Positions 23,125-34,244 of a stretch of DNA of 64,000 nucleotides are shown in pieces. The notes under the pieces are model-generated. The model had not been told where the DNA came from, made no database searches, and was given only the letters and a program-made list of their open reading frames with translations. Origin of the DNA: Eumeta japonica (taxonomy: Eukaryota; Arthropoda; Insecta; Lepidoptera; Psychidae); contig BGZK01000092.1 in the NCBI GenBank assembly GCA_005406025.1, forward strand, positions 434,001 to 498,000, given 5' to 3'. The position numbers and the translations under genes were made by a program. The first letter of the stretch is position 1, and every line of letters starts with the position of its first letter.

Positions 23125-25835
23125 GAATGTTTAAATTGTACGACCGTTGTTTTGTACTAACCGCGGAAGTTGCAACATTTACTGATCTTTGTTTTTAACG
23201 AGTTCAGTGTGTCAGCTGTGTAGCATAGCATCATAGGTATATTTTTAATGCTTAAAAATACTATTAATATAAAAAATTTTCTGTGAATATATAAGACGCC
23301 GATAAACAGGGCAAAGAACTGATAAGATCAATTCAAAGAAACGTGTTGCACAACCATAATTCGAATCCAGAACCTTCAAGTAAAATAGCTCGTCGTCGTG
23401 TTGTAGCTCATAAGGTGTTATTTTATTACAATGTAAAATAGCTTCCTGTGTCGTTTTATTTGAATAGCTATTAAATATTTTTTTTGAATAAGTTTAACCA
23501 GTTTTTTATACACTACGATCTCATTCGAATCGAAAACCGGACTTAAAAGAACGAGCAAAAAAAAAACAAAGGATCTACAGTTCATGACTTTTCGCAGCCA
23601 TCGATACCCAAACAAAAAGAAGGACAAGTGCGATGAGACAAGCGCGCCCGGGGCTCACACGGAGTTATATTTAATAATTACTTAAGTTGGGCTATTAATA
23701 ATTTAAAAACTAAGAAGTCATAAATAAAACGATAAACTTTATCAATTACGAAGTTTAAAATAAAATTATTATCATTGAAATAATAGTTTAATTAATGAAA
23801 AAATCCTGAGATACCTAAAATGAAAAAAAAAATTATTTAATGACTTCAAACATAGATTGGCTCACTATTCTATGGACGCCTAGTTGAAAATTAAAAAAAA
23901 TGTTTAAATTTGTGAACGCTATTTGTTGGTGCCATAATTTGAGTTTCTTTACTATGATGCGAGTTTAATTACTAACACCGGTTATTATCATATGTTTGTT
24001 ATCTTCGCGTAAGCAATATTTTATTTAATGAGGATAAAGTAGTTTAAACCTAAAAAAATAATTATAGTTAATGAAAAAAAAAAAACAGGTGAACTGGTAC
24101 ACAGGGACTTGTTTTGAATTTTTAAAATACCGAACACTAATAAATTGTGATATCGTTAAAATAATTTGAATTACTGAATCACTATTGTTTCATTTTTGAT
24201 TATGCCAAGTAAACGTAATGGTGAATTTTGAAAATTCATTCTCATTTCGTCGCCGGGAATATTTTCAAGTGTGTTCTGCGCTTTACAAGTTTGAATCTCG
24301 TTTAAAAAAGTTGGCCAAGTCGCCTCAGCACCACCGCGACGAGCGTCGCCGCACGAGCGACCAGCGTACTGCGTCTTCATTCACGAGTTTTTTTTAGTGC
24401 CGTGTTTGATCGTTAACGAGCTTATATCTCATATATAGAATTGAAAAAACGTAAATTGTGTTCTCGATTTTCCATTCCTTACACTTATAAAGAGTGGTGG
24501 CGGTCGGCTAATCATCGCTTTGCTTTCGGAATCCAATAGCAATCTGATTCCTAGAGAGAATTGCCCCTTGAGTATTTTTAACTTAAGGCGACGTAGTACT
24601 AAAAGAATTATTGCAAGTCGGGGTTTCCTTCAAAAATAGGAGGAATTATAATCGTGTTGTTTAACCAGAGATTAGAGCGGAACCCACACTTTGCGTTCGC
24701 GGTGGGTTTATAGTAAATCATGAAATCACAGGAAATCTATACTAAATTAAAATCGTCGTAACTTTCTCTTAATCTCTAACCGCAAAATACTTAAATAGTC
24801 ATGAAATTTATGTGTAATTTAAACTGTGTTTCTAAACAAATGCCTATCGTTAAGTAATATAATTAAAACATTTTGTAATTAAAATTAGGTTATACATATT
24901 TACATTTTTAATCAATAATAAGATTTGATAAAATTATCCATATTTAACAATTAAATTTGTTAAAATTAAGAATCGATTACACCAAACTCATTTCATATGT
25001 TATGATTTTATGGACCCTCTTTCCAAGCATTATAAACAAAGTAACACTGAAATTTGTGACTTACAAACTTTCTGCTTTTCTATAAACGATTCTGTTTTTA
25101 GTATATAAGGCATCCATAAATTTATTTTTCAACATTATTTTTAAATTTCATTTGATATATATTAATGGGCGTCAAAGGAGAATAAAAAATATTAATGAAA
25201 AACACTATGTATATAAACACGCTATAAAGAAAAGATACTTATATCACATTTATATTTTTTGTAATTTATAAAGATTCCGTGTAAAAAAATTGCTGTCGCT
25301 ATTTTAGTATCAAAGATATTTATATTTAATTTTTTTAACCATCTTTATATAATTTTTTTAAGTATTTTTTATTCTCGTTTGTAGGTATATTGGTATTTCC
25401 ATTTCCTACTTTCTAGTATAATTTTGTATTTATCGCAAATCATTCTAAAATTTTAGTTTTTCAGATCTGCTATTTAATGAATTAGCCCCAAATAAGTTAA
25501 ACCATCTGTTTCTTATTCTTATCTCGAAGAGCTTGTAAAGCCGGTACCTTGACGTTGTCATGCGTTGTCGGTCGTCAGCAGTTCAACTCGCAGAGGGTAG
25601 GAATGAGGAGCTCGCAATCCAAGCCCCTAGCTCATTTGAGCATGAGCTGTGTAAGAACAAGATTGTGATACCCAAACAAAGAGATCAGAAAACACTTCAC
25701 CCGCGGTCCACGATGGCACTGTTTTGTAATTATGTAATCACAATTAAGTACATTTTTATGCATTATTTTTTAAAAGTGTCGCCGGTATCGCTAACACGTG
25801 ATGTACCAAAATAATAAAAAATAATATCACCGAAA
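23125..25835. other. AT-rich stretch with one GC-balanced patch, no gene
   Basis: Mostly low-complexity AT-rich DNA. A GC-balanced patch at about 24485-24720 ('gtggcggtcggctaatcatc', 'tagagagaattgccccttg') could be regulatory. Frames at 24171-24380 (minus) and 25560-25814 (plus) have mixed composition but no recognisable domain. Confidence 0.4.
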
Positions 25836-25839
25836 CTTA

Positions 25840-26110
25840 TAAGGAAACGGGAAAAACAACAGACCTTATACGCGACTTTGTCGATCCGTTTAAGGCGGTT
25901 TATTTTGTGTTTTAATTACACGGGGCTCGTTAATTTACAAACACGAATTGCTGAATAACTGCTTCTATTTCCTGTGAAAGCCTTGAAAGGTAATTTATCG
26001 TTTGATCGTAAAATATGCTTTTACGATTCGCGAGCGGCTCATTTGGATCATAATGCATATTAAATTAAAGGAAAATAATATTTATGTTTGCGCCGCTTGG
26101 GAGAAGTCGT
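25840..26110. promoter_or_regulatory. Island with repeated homeodomain-like sites, candidate enhancer
   Basis: Contains 'gttttaattacacggggctc', 'gttaatttac', 'gtaatttatcg', 'gcatattaaattaaagg', and CpG words ('cgcgagcggctc', 'gcgccgcttgggag'). The block is distinct from flanking AT-rich DNA and has no coding frame. It resembles conserved non-coding elements of insect developmental loci. Conservation is untested. Confidence 0.3.
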
Positions 26111-26361
26111 TTTTTATAGAATAATTCGTTTTATAGAAATGAAATATTAAATCGGTTTTTGTACATTTTAATCTGTAAATACATTTCGAGTACCGTAGAA
26201 TATTATACAAGTCATAAAAAATTCAGAGTTACACTTATATATATCAGTGCCAACATTATATATAATTTAACTCTTATTATTTCACTGGACACGGTATTTA
26301 AGTAATTGGACGTATTTAAGTAAATCTTGCATACATATAAATGAATATAGAATTTATTTAA

Positions 26362-26413
26362 CACTGAACCTACCAACATTGCATATAATCCTACCATGAG
26401 CGGTCAAATGACC
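26362..26413 (+). repeat. Left terminal inverted repeat of the piggyBac-like element
   Basis: It starts CACTGAACCTACCA directly after TTAA and ends AGCGGTCAAATGACC. About 21 extra bases separate the two halves and include a second 'ctacca', suggesting a small duplication in this arm. Confidence 0.8.
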
Positions 26414-26545
26414 ACTTTAAAATAAAGTATGTATCTTAATATGGAAAGAGATTTTAGCTAATTTGATAGTAAACAAGACATTTTTCTGGTGCTACAGTAA
26501 AAACTCACTCCTTGCTTTTCTATTTAGAAGGTTTTATTTACCTTA

Positions 26546-26973
26546 TTATGCATTTTCGGCACATTTTTTACAAATTATAACATTTTGTATTGTACATTTA
26601 CTACATAGGTATTTTTTACATTTTACACAGGTTTTGTTAGTCTTATTTACTTTACAATATCTTATTTGACAAGATTTCCGTACAGAAGAATATGCAGCAG
26701 TGTTTATTATTGTTTTTGATGTACGTTCTTTGCTTAGCTATCTCTACTTCTGATATTCGGTCCCAAGCTCTTCTGCCAATTGAAATAAAAATTCTTGTCT
26801 GCTGTATCATTATCGATATCGGAAACCTTTTGATCATCCTCCGAACAAACCTCGTCGATATTATTTATTTTCTCTAACAAATAGATATTCCTCGAATGTT
26901 TTGACATTTTTTGGGAAGAATATACAAATGATAAAGTAAAACCTAAAACGGGGCTAAAACATTGAGGCCACAA
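26546..26973 (-). pseudogene. piggyBac-like transposase remnant, N- and C-terminal parts fused by deletion
   Basis: The upstream part (about 26734-26973) reads as an acidic region including 'DEVCSEDDQKVSDIDNDTAD', which fits the disordered acidic N-terminus of piggyBac transposases. The downstream part (26546-26698) reads 'SVRKSCQIRYCKVNKTNKT', then 'CVKCKKYLCSKC', and 'VIICKKC' just before a stop. That is the cysteine-rich zinc-binding C-terminal domain that recognises element ends. The central DDD catalytic domain is missing, along with several hundred residues. The two parts are also in different frames with stops between. No transposition activity is possible from this copy. Confidence 0.75.
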
Positions 26974-27428
26974 ATAAAAAAAAATATGTATATCATACCA
27001 TAAAATATTGTTGGCTTTGTTGACTTTGTCGAAACTTACACCACGTGATAATTTTTATTGATACACTGTGCAAACTTGATGCTCTCTGTTCGGATCGCCA
27101 GACCGTACCGCCGTACAAAGAATGCCCATTTGTTCTTATCGCGTTTTTGTCGCCACCGTGGATCCACATTTATATTGTAGCCCTGTAAGACAATTTCAGG
27201 AGTGCGCTTTCCGAAGAATATGGTCGTAAATAACATGAATATTTCAAACGGTCAAATGATCGTTCATTGTAAACTAGACATGCTATAAATCTTTTTCGTA
27301 AAGTCAACAATAAAGAAAGTTGTAAATATTGAAAAATGGGTTGTATGTATATTACAGGAAAAGTCAATAAGTTACATGGTGATACAGTAACGTTGTTCAC
27401 GAAAATTTTTAAACGAAATTTCAAAAAC

Positions 27429-27459
27429 GGTCATTTGACCGCGCTTGGTAGGTTTAGGG
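27429..27459 (-). repeat. Right terminal inverted repeat of the piggyBac-like element
   Basis: Read inward from TTAA on the minus strand it begins CCCTAAACCTACCA and ends GCGGTCAAATGACC, matching the left arm. A diverged internal copy of the core, 'cggtcaaatgatcg', lies at about 27249. Confidence 0.8.
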
Positions 27460-27689
27460 TTAAGTAAATCACTGTCATTGGTCGACATTACGTAATCATT
27501 TCTATAGAAAAGAAATAGATGTTAAACAAGTTGGGAGCTCTCACAATTTTTGTGTAATTCGGACATTTTTGTCTTAGAAACTGTCAATTTCTCTAAAATC
27601 ATGTGGCCGCTACTCATATAAATTTTCTAAAAAACGACGAATCCTAACAGATTTTCGGGCGCTGATCTTAAATGTTCAGCTCATGATCT

Positions 27690-28960
27690 GTTCGAGGACT
27701 ACTATTTACGTATCCAGAACTGGCCACATAGAAGACAACATTAAAAAAGTAATTACAACATTTAAAAACGGGACTACTTGGCTGTAGAATACAATTTGTT
27801 TCAAGTAACTGTCAATTGTTTTACCATTGCGGTATCATTTTGAAAATTGCGTGTCTTTATCAACATGGATTTAATTCGTGAAAATTTCCTTCGACCATTT
27901 ATTACGATTTTCGACGTTGGCTAACTCAAAAACAGTGCATAGATGGCGTCTTTTGGGAAAGACGCACCGTCGAAAACCACTGTGTATTACTAGTTTAGTG
28001 AGTTTGATAGCGGGCGGTCTATACTCATGGACGAATTTAAAAAAGGTCGCGCTAAATCTGTTGTTGTACCATAAAACATCGATGTTGTGCGGGAACTAAT
28101 ATTGCAAGATGTTATATAGCGCGAGAGAAAGGCGTCCCTGAGCATAAGTATGACGAGCATACATAAGACATCATACGAAAATTTGGCTGTAAAAAAAAAA
28201 TTGTTTGCGTTGGATTTCGCACAACTTGATCAAAAATAGGGTCGTGTCGATTGGTGCACAAAAATGATAAAAAAATACAATATACGGTGCGTCGAAAGCT
28301 GGTTATAATATCTACACAGGTGATGAATCTTGGATCTATGCATATGACCCCGAAACTAAACAACAGTCAATGGTATGCGTATTCCAAGATGAGCCGAGCC
28401 CAACAAAAGTGCTTCGTGCCAAAAGTACTGAAGCAAATGGATGTCTGTTTTTTTGGCATAAGTGGGTATATGTTTACTGTCCAACTACAGAATTGTCAAA
28501 CCATTAATTCGGAATGGTACACGACCATTTGCTTGCCATAAGTCTTTAAAGAAATAAGAAAGAACAACCAACAACGTAGAATCATTCTTCATCATGACAA
28601 TAATAACTATCACGTCGGCCGAAACAACTCGGTTTTCGGAAGGTCAAAAGATCGAATTGACGGGTCATCAGCCGTACAGCCCCGATTTGACACCCAAAGA
28701 TTTTTATTTGTTCCCAAGCATGAAGAATAATTTTCGTGGTCAACATTTTTCGAGTGGTGTAGAGGCCGTTGACGCGTTCAAAATGCACGTTTTAGAGATA
28801 CCTCAATCAGAATAGAAAAAGTGCTATAAAAATTGATTTCTACGTATGAAAAAATGCGACGACCATCATTGCGATCATTTTGAAAAGCAATAAAACCATG
28901 ATGATAGATGTTTGTTTCTTTTCGATATTCCGTCACATGTATAGCAGCCCTCGTACCCAC
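27690..28960 (+). mobile_element. mariner-family transposon copy B, near full length
   Basis: The leader from about 27715 (with 'ggctgtagaatacaattt' at 27780) matches the leader of copy A on the opposite strand. It is followed by a transposase remnant of normal mariner length and a short 3' region. The ends are approximate because terminal repeats could not be fixed by eye. Confidence 0.8.
27865..28893 (+). pseudogene. mariner transposase (DD34D), full length but broken
   Basis: The start is ATG at 27865 ('MDLIRENFLR'). The end is 'HFEKQ' plus stop at 28893. The length of 1029 nt (about 343 codons) is normal for mariner. The order of motifs is an N-terminal helix-turn-helix region, 'RWISHNL' near 28213, 'TGDESWIYAYDPETKQQS' with the first Asp at 28322-28324, 'RIILHHDN' with the second Asp at 28596-28598, and 'PYSPDLTPKDF' with the third Asp at 28699-28701. 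The spacing from second to third is about 34 residues, which defines mariner DD34D. All three catalytic residues remain. However, many stops and frameshifts run through the N-terminal half, and TAG replaces Trp after 'IPQSE'. This copy is dead but less eroded than copy A. Confidence 0.88.
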
Positions 28961-29460
28961 CTTCTCCTTCACCTGATCTCAACTTGTTTACCACAACTTA
29001 CGTGCTGATGTCTTTTTCAATCAACTATTTGCTATCAACTGTTATATTACTTTAAAATATTGACACGATATCTTGAGATCCTGTTTAATAGACCTCTTTA
29101 TTAGGTTTAGTACATAACAGAAGTCGTTCAAGGTGTGAATTGGACATCCTACACTCAGGGTTCCGCACCGACAAACTCTCCACGTCACTTCTTATACGTT
29201 AGAAGAATTTGATTTAAAATAATAACACCGCAAACATACTACACCTTTGAATGGTGGATAATATCATTGTATTTGAATTCACGCGCGTGCCCGTCAGGGC
29301 CGCTGATTAGATCCATATATACTTTTGACAGCTGAAAATGGTTCATTTCTATAAAAGCTTGTGAACAGATTCGACTTAAATTATTTTTATATGAAATTAG
29401 GAATAAATCTATATTATTGCAGTTTTTTTCAGGTTTCTAAAATATATGGTAAAAACGTTC
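28961..29460. other. Intergenic stretch, no gene seen
   Basis: A mildly GC-richer patch at 29090-29180 holds 'cactcagggttccgcaccg', which may belong to an interspersed repeat. No coding region. Confidence 0.4.
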
Positions 29461-29466
29461 GAGGGC

Positions 29467-29499
29467 GTACAGCCCTCGATAAAAGTTCGAGGGCTGTAC
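29467..29499. repeat. Perfect 12-bp GC-rich inverted repeat
   Basis: GTACAGCCCTCG (29467-29478) and its reverse complement (29488-29499) are separated by 9 nt. Another 'cgagggc' sits just upstream at 29459, giving three related copies in a row. Confidence 0.75.
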
Positions 29500-30265
29500 A
29501 CAAAAGTAACGATTTTTGAAGATAATAAAAAATGCGTCTTAGAGAAAAATTCACCTGTAATTCTTTTATACTTATAGGAAATTACAAATTTTTGTCGTTA
29601 TTTTATCATAAAATTGTATGGCAGTACATATAAGAGACCTGCCTATACATTTTCTTTAGGTTACATGAAAATTGCCAAAGTTATAAGGCTGTTGACGGAC
29701 AGACGAACAACTTTAAAATTTTTGATTCCGACAACCTCTCCAAGGTTTCGTCACAGTAACTAATTACATCTTATTGATTATTAACACATATAAAATTTTG
29801 AAAGGAATACATCTCTCGTTTAATACAATTATATTGAAACTAGGACAGTATAAAATCATCAATATACAGAAAACAATTTACAAAAAAAACTACTAAAAAA
29901 ATTATATTATATTTTCATTTAATGCGTTATTGTACATGAAAAACAATGCATATTATTTTACACACAAAAATTGCAATTTATTGCTTAAAACGCAAATTTA
30001 CAAATACAATACGAAAAGTTCCGACATGAATATACATGTATGTTGTACGTATATACACAATATATGTTTATATTATATATAGCTGTAGTATCAATGTATT
30101 TCAACCCAAACTCAACCCTCGTGTAAACGGACCCAATACATGTAGATACTTATATACAGGGGTGTCGGTTACGTAAAGGTAACGGTGTCGCGAGTTCAAT
30201 GGTTTTTCTCATCTCAAAAAATGCCCAACGCGCGTAAAGTTTTCACTTCAATAACATGATTTTAT
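29500..30265. other. AT-rich stretch, no gene seen
   Basis: Low-complexity AT-rich DNA. 'gttataaggctgttgacgg' followed by 'acagacgaac' near 29681 resembles the tail of the ~760-bp dispersed repeat described elsewhere, but the match is too short to claim. Confidence 0.4.
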
Positions 30266-30269
30266 CACC

Positions 30270-30445
30270 CAGCAGGCCGTATCGGCCGGCCGCCGCGCGA
30301 CAACGGCAGACTGAACTGGTTCCGGAGCCGATACTGGATCTCGGGCGTATCTGTTATTTGATGTTTTACTTTTATTTATGGGTCGTCTCTCGGTTTGTGT
30401 GTCGGCATGTGAGTTATGCGAATGTCCGACGTGGCCAAACTTTTT
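30270..30445. promoter_or_regulatory. CpG-rich island, candidate regulatory DNA
   Basis: Contains 'cgtatcggccggccgccgcg' and 'gttccggagccgatactgg'. A 64-codon frame crosses it without recognisable features. Abrupt compositional boundaries; function inferred only. Confidence 0.25.
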
Positions 30446-30742
30446 GTTGAAATTTATAGACTGTCTTATAAGGACTGCGGTATTAAATTATCTTGCATTC
30501 ACACAAGTGAAAATTATTTGAATCCAATAGAGGTATTTAAAATACTTGCTTTATTGTAGGCTTCGTTTAAGTAAAATATCGAAACGGACTTGATGATTTA
30601 ATTAATTATTTTTTATATTTATTTATATATAAATCGATACTTTGAGAATATAATGTAAGTATACATTTGAGCTATTCCTACAGATGAAACTTAAAATCGT
30701 ATTTGAAATGATTTAATTAGTAGAAGTTGAATAATAAAGTAA

Positions 30743-30804
30743 AACGAGCTTTCCTCTACTTACACTAACCTATATCGGTTAGTATAAGTAGAGGAAAGCT
30801 CGTT
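30743..30804. repeat. 28-bp inverted repeat with one mismatch, 6-nt loop
   Basis: The arm at 30743-30770 (starting 'aacgagctttcctctactta') pairs with 30777-30804 with a single C/T difference. The loop is TATATC. It is the longest of the short hairpins in the window. No gene is adjacent. Confidence 0.9.
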
Positions 30805-31199
30805 TACTCAAAAGTGGGTTGAAAACGATATAAACAACAACAAGACTTGTTAAAATTTATCATACATGACACTATTCTACGTGACAGATTTAAATAAATT
30901 TTAAACTAATTCAACAAGTAGAATACAATATAATTTTCTTATTATTAAAGACATAATTGTCGGTGAAACATACTATAAATTACGAGTCCTTTTCCTCCAA
31001 CTTTTTTGTGCGTAAATTAAAATATGCTCATAGTTTCCAATTACTGTTTTTCGGTGATTAAAAGAAAATTTTTTTTTTGTATAATTACAATCCTGAAACA
31101 TTTTTTTAATATAAACTAACTATATACGTAGATTATAATCTATCCAGGGGATTGAAGGACTGACATTCAAACAAATATACCATAATTTATAACATATGT

Positions 31200-31490
31200 A
31201 TAGATGTCGCCGTATCAGGTTTTATTCGCTCCACCACTGAGACATAAACCCCTGCGAACTTGTAATTTAAAATCGAGAGGAGTAGGTCTTTAGTCCTGGC
31301 ATAGTTCGAGGTGCTGCAAAGGTCGTCCGTGCGATCACAACATCCAGAACCCTGGCTTGATATATTCTTTGAAGCACGGAGCGGGTAGTTAATTTGACTT
31401 AAGTTACAAGCTTAGGGGTCAGTCCACTCATGGTTAGGATCAAACCAGGTACTTTCAACTCTCTCACCGACCAAGCCACCGCCGCTCATA
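31200..31490 (-). repeat. tRNA-derived SINE
   Basis: On the minus strand the head reads 'gcggtggcttggtcggtgag', where TGGCTTGGTCGG matches an RNA polymerase III A box. It is followed by 'tacctggtttgatcctaacc', where GGTTTGATCC is a B box. A GC-balanced body then runs down to about 31200. The A-to-B spacing and the head-body arrangement fit a tRNA-derived SINE. The family name and parent tRNA are not assigned. Confidence 0.7.
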
Positions 31491-31799
31491 TGTAGGTGTA
31501 ATGTGCTCTTTATAATTAACCTATACAACCTTTCCCAAAATGATCACCATCTTAGTAAAGACTAATTATATCTGCTCAATTTTTCGTTACAAAATAACCA
31601 CACACACTGATCATAATATAGTTCATAATCCATTTTAAGCAATATATTTTATATTTTCTTACAATATTTTTTCTTAAATTTCGAAACAGTTCCTTATAAT
31701 TGTGCAAGTTACGATTTAGAAGGAAACATGCCGAAATTATCGCATGCAGTACCATAATTACTATCGCGTACACTTTAGCAGGTGGGGTAATCAGTGTAA

Positions 31800-31975
31800 A
31801 TATAGGGGACGATCAGTGCTCGCAGTTCGGAAGCGAAATGGACCTGGTTGGCACGCGGGGCGGAGGCGCGGGCGGGCGGCGGGCGGGACACACCAATTGC
31901 GGGGGGTCGTCGACCCCGGCGCGCGCAGACTGCGCAGCGGCCCTGCAGTCCGTGCTGCATCCCGTGTGATTAAAT
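31800..31975. promoter_or_regulatory. Very CpG-rich island
   Basis: One of the most GC-rich blocks of the window ('cggaggcgcgggcgggcggc', 'gtcgaccccggcgcgcgcag'). Overlapping frames on both strands (31700-32019 plus, 31775-32003 minus) are all Arg/Gly/Ala-rich and are best explained by composition. It could be a promoter, an unmethylated regulatory island or a short coding exon. No convincing splice sites or domain were found. Confidence 0.3.
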
Positions 31976-32303
31976 ATTCATATTTTTGTTCTTGCGTCGT
32001 CACGACTCTCGGTTCGTGAGCGAAGGATGTGATACGTTTAAAAAATATATCAGACGAATGTGTGCTTGATGCCCGCGATAAGGTTTCGCGTTGTCGCTAG
32101 AGAAGGCGGGCGGTTTTTATTTTCTTCAAGTCGTGGAGGAAGGAACGTACCCGTGAAATAAAAAAAACACATTTCTCATGTTTTATGTATAGCTGAAGAA
32201 TGAAAAATACTTTAATGTATTAAAAACGTTTAAATATGCAAAAAAAGCTGTATGTACGTTTTTTTTTTTTATATTGTATTCAAATATCGCAGAAAGAACA
32301 TAA

Positions 32304-33070
32304 AATTGGCCAAGAGCATGTCGGATGCTCATTATAGGGTTCCGAAGCCATTATTATTAAGAAATGCACTATGAAATCATGTTATTTTCCCATATTAAGA
32401 TGCACTATAAAACAAAAAAGAACTTTTATTAACTATTGCATTGCAAAGAACCTTCATGGTACTTACGCATCTACTAATTTTTCGCAACAGGTAGGTAAAT
32501 TAAACAAAGTATTTAGGGTAAAGTGCATCAGCAAAAGAACTTATCTTCATGGTACTTACATCCATCTGTTGAGAAGCGCAATTTTTCGGCAATAACTCAA
32601 AAACAGTATATTCGATCATGTTCAAAATAATTTTCTTTGAAAGTATTTATAAGGTGTTATCTTAGTTATTTTTTTCATATTTTTTAGACGTACAGCTCAG
32701 AAAATAGGGAAGGGGACAATTTCTGCAACTTTTGGAGCGAATATATTCGAAATTATTTACGTAGTCGTGAAAATTGCTCAAAAACCATAAAATGTTTTTA
32801 AAATAACTGTCAAAATATGTGTTACTAGTCGATGTTTGCTGAAAAAAAATTTTTACCTTCTATCAGATACATGTGTATGGAGTGCTCCCCATTGAAATAT
32901 TTATTTTTGATATTTAACTAGCAAGCTAAATAGGAGCCCACATAAGACACCCACACTGTAAATACGTCTTGTAGTTCATGAATAAAATGCCTGTGACATA
33001 TGGACGGACGGATAGACATGACGAAATTATAAGGATTCTGTTTTTGTCGTTCGGGCTTGGACCCTAAAAA
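32304..33070 (+). repeat. ~760-bp dispersed repeat, copy 1
   Basis: It starts 'attggccaagagcatgtcgg' and ends 'ggcttggaccctaaaaaa'. It aligns along its whole length with 58380-59137 and partly with 63523-64000. Shared blocks are 'aagaaatgca' near the start, 'tatcttcatggtactta', 'gatcatgttcaaaataattt', 'cttttggagcgaa' and 'gatgtttgctgaaaaaaaa'. No terminal repeats or complete coding frame. It is similar to an abundant lepidopteran repeat with GGCCACGAGC at the start and a ttccgta-like motif. The mobilisation mechanism is unknown to me. Confidence 0.8.
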
Positions 33071-33825
33071 AACGCTTATCTACCGCTGGTCGAAGTATCA
33101 ATTAAAATAGCTAAAGGTATAGAAAACCAATATATATCTGCCTATCCCTGTTTGAAATCGATATATGTGTATGTAAGTTATTCTATACAATTAAACAACC
33201 AATTCTTATACACACATGTACGCTGCAACGGACTCGCAAACGACCCTAAACGTTATGATAAAAATTTTCATTTTGATAAATATATAAAGGTTCGCTTTTT
33301 AAATTGATCTACATCGGGGTCTCCCCTGGAAAATTGGGAAAAGCGTGATAAATATTGTTTTGCGCTATTTATCGCTATTCGTCAAATATTGAGGTAATTC
33401 CATTGTTAGTTACTGTGTTATTCGTTCTCAATAACAAATGGCACTAAATGTAATAAACTACGGATGACACTGATATTTCAAAAAAATATTAATCTTGTAA
33501 TATTTCTATTTATTATTGAAAATTAATATCACCAACTTTTTCCACACAATGTTATATGTTCCAACGATAAGTCCTTAAGACATCCAGCAAAGCTCGGTTG
33601 CCCGGACACTGTACATTTCTTAAAGATTCCAGCTTTTTTGGAGGGTCCTTTATATTTACTACGCAATGAAAACGGCTATAAACGTATGATTTATATGGTC
33701 AGTCTCAATTTATAATTGTTTTAACGCTTAAAACGCCACTGCAATAACATAACGCAAAATATAACAGATTTAACACTATCAAGATATTATTATCTTGCAT
33801 TATACTTAGCGCATATAAAAGACAT
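33071..33825. other. AT-rich stretch, no gene seen
   Basis: No recognisable gene or repeat. Confidence 0.5.
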
Positions 33826-33829
33826 CAAC

Positions 33830-34240
33830 GGGCGCAGTCTTCACCACTTACTTCACGAGACGGTCGCGTCTTCGCGTCTTAAGGCGAGGTCAGCGTTCAC
33901 GGAACAAGATCTCGGCAAAAGGCGTGAGCTCTAACACACGGTCGTTAGTACTTACGTCCGGCTTGGCGCTTAGCCCGGGCCTGGCCATTTTAATTTACAG
34001 CTAAGATGCACACATATGGCCGAAGTCCGTTTCTGTGTTTCTGTTTTAGCGGCCTTATCATACTCAACTCTAACAGAATTAGTGTATCGGATTCGATTCT
34101 GACCACGGATGAATTGACCTATGCATTCATATATTAAGTCAAATAAAACTCGCTCCATACCGCAGGATCCACGTTAAGCCGCCCGTCCTGGACACGGTCA
34201 CCGCGCGGTCGCAACGGCCGTCAGCGGCCGCAAGCTTAGC
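33830..34240. promoter_or_regulatory. Long GC-balanced to CpG-rich block, candidate regulatory cluster
   Basis: About 400 bp with balanced composition starting 'caacgggcgcagtcttcacc' and ending in a strongly CpG-rich part ('ccgcgcggtcgcaacggccg', 'tcagcggccgcaagc'). It includes 'ttttaatttacagc' and 'ggatgaattgacc'. A 62-codon minus-strand frame (33970-34158) has no domain. It is the longest such block in this half of the window. Confidence 0.3.
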
Positions 34241-34244
34241 GTTA

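Larger units (their letters stand above)
26358..27463 (-). mobile_element. piggyBac-like element, internally deleted, with TTAA duplications
   Basis: TTAA at 26358-26361 and 27460-27463 is the hallmark target duplication of piggyBac elements. The element between them is 1098 bp. Both ends run inward from TTAA with C(A/C)CT(G/A)AACCTACCA and then share GCGGTCAAATGACC. The right terminal repeat is 27429-27459. The left one is 26362-26413, with about 21 bp extra. The coding remnant inside is on the minus strand and lacks the catalytic domain, so this is a non-autonomous derivative. Confidence 0.85.

Noticed and set aside
23330..23370. tRNA gene suggested by 'attcgaatcc'
   Set aside because: The B-box-like word is present but there is no matching A box, acceptor stem or cloverleaf around it.
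31700..32019. Four overlapping frames on both strands in the CpG island
   Set aside because: Mutually exclusive, Gly/Arg-rich and not protein-like; explained by composition.
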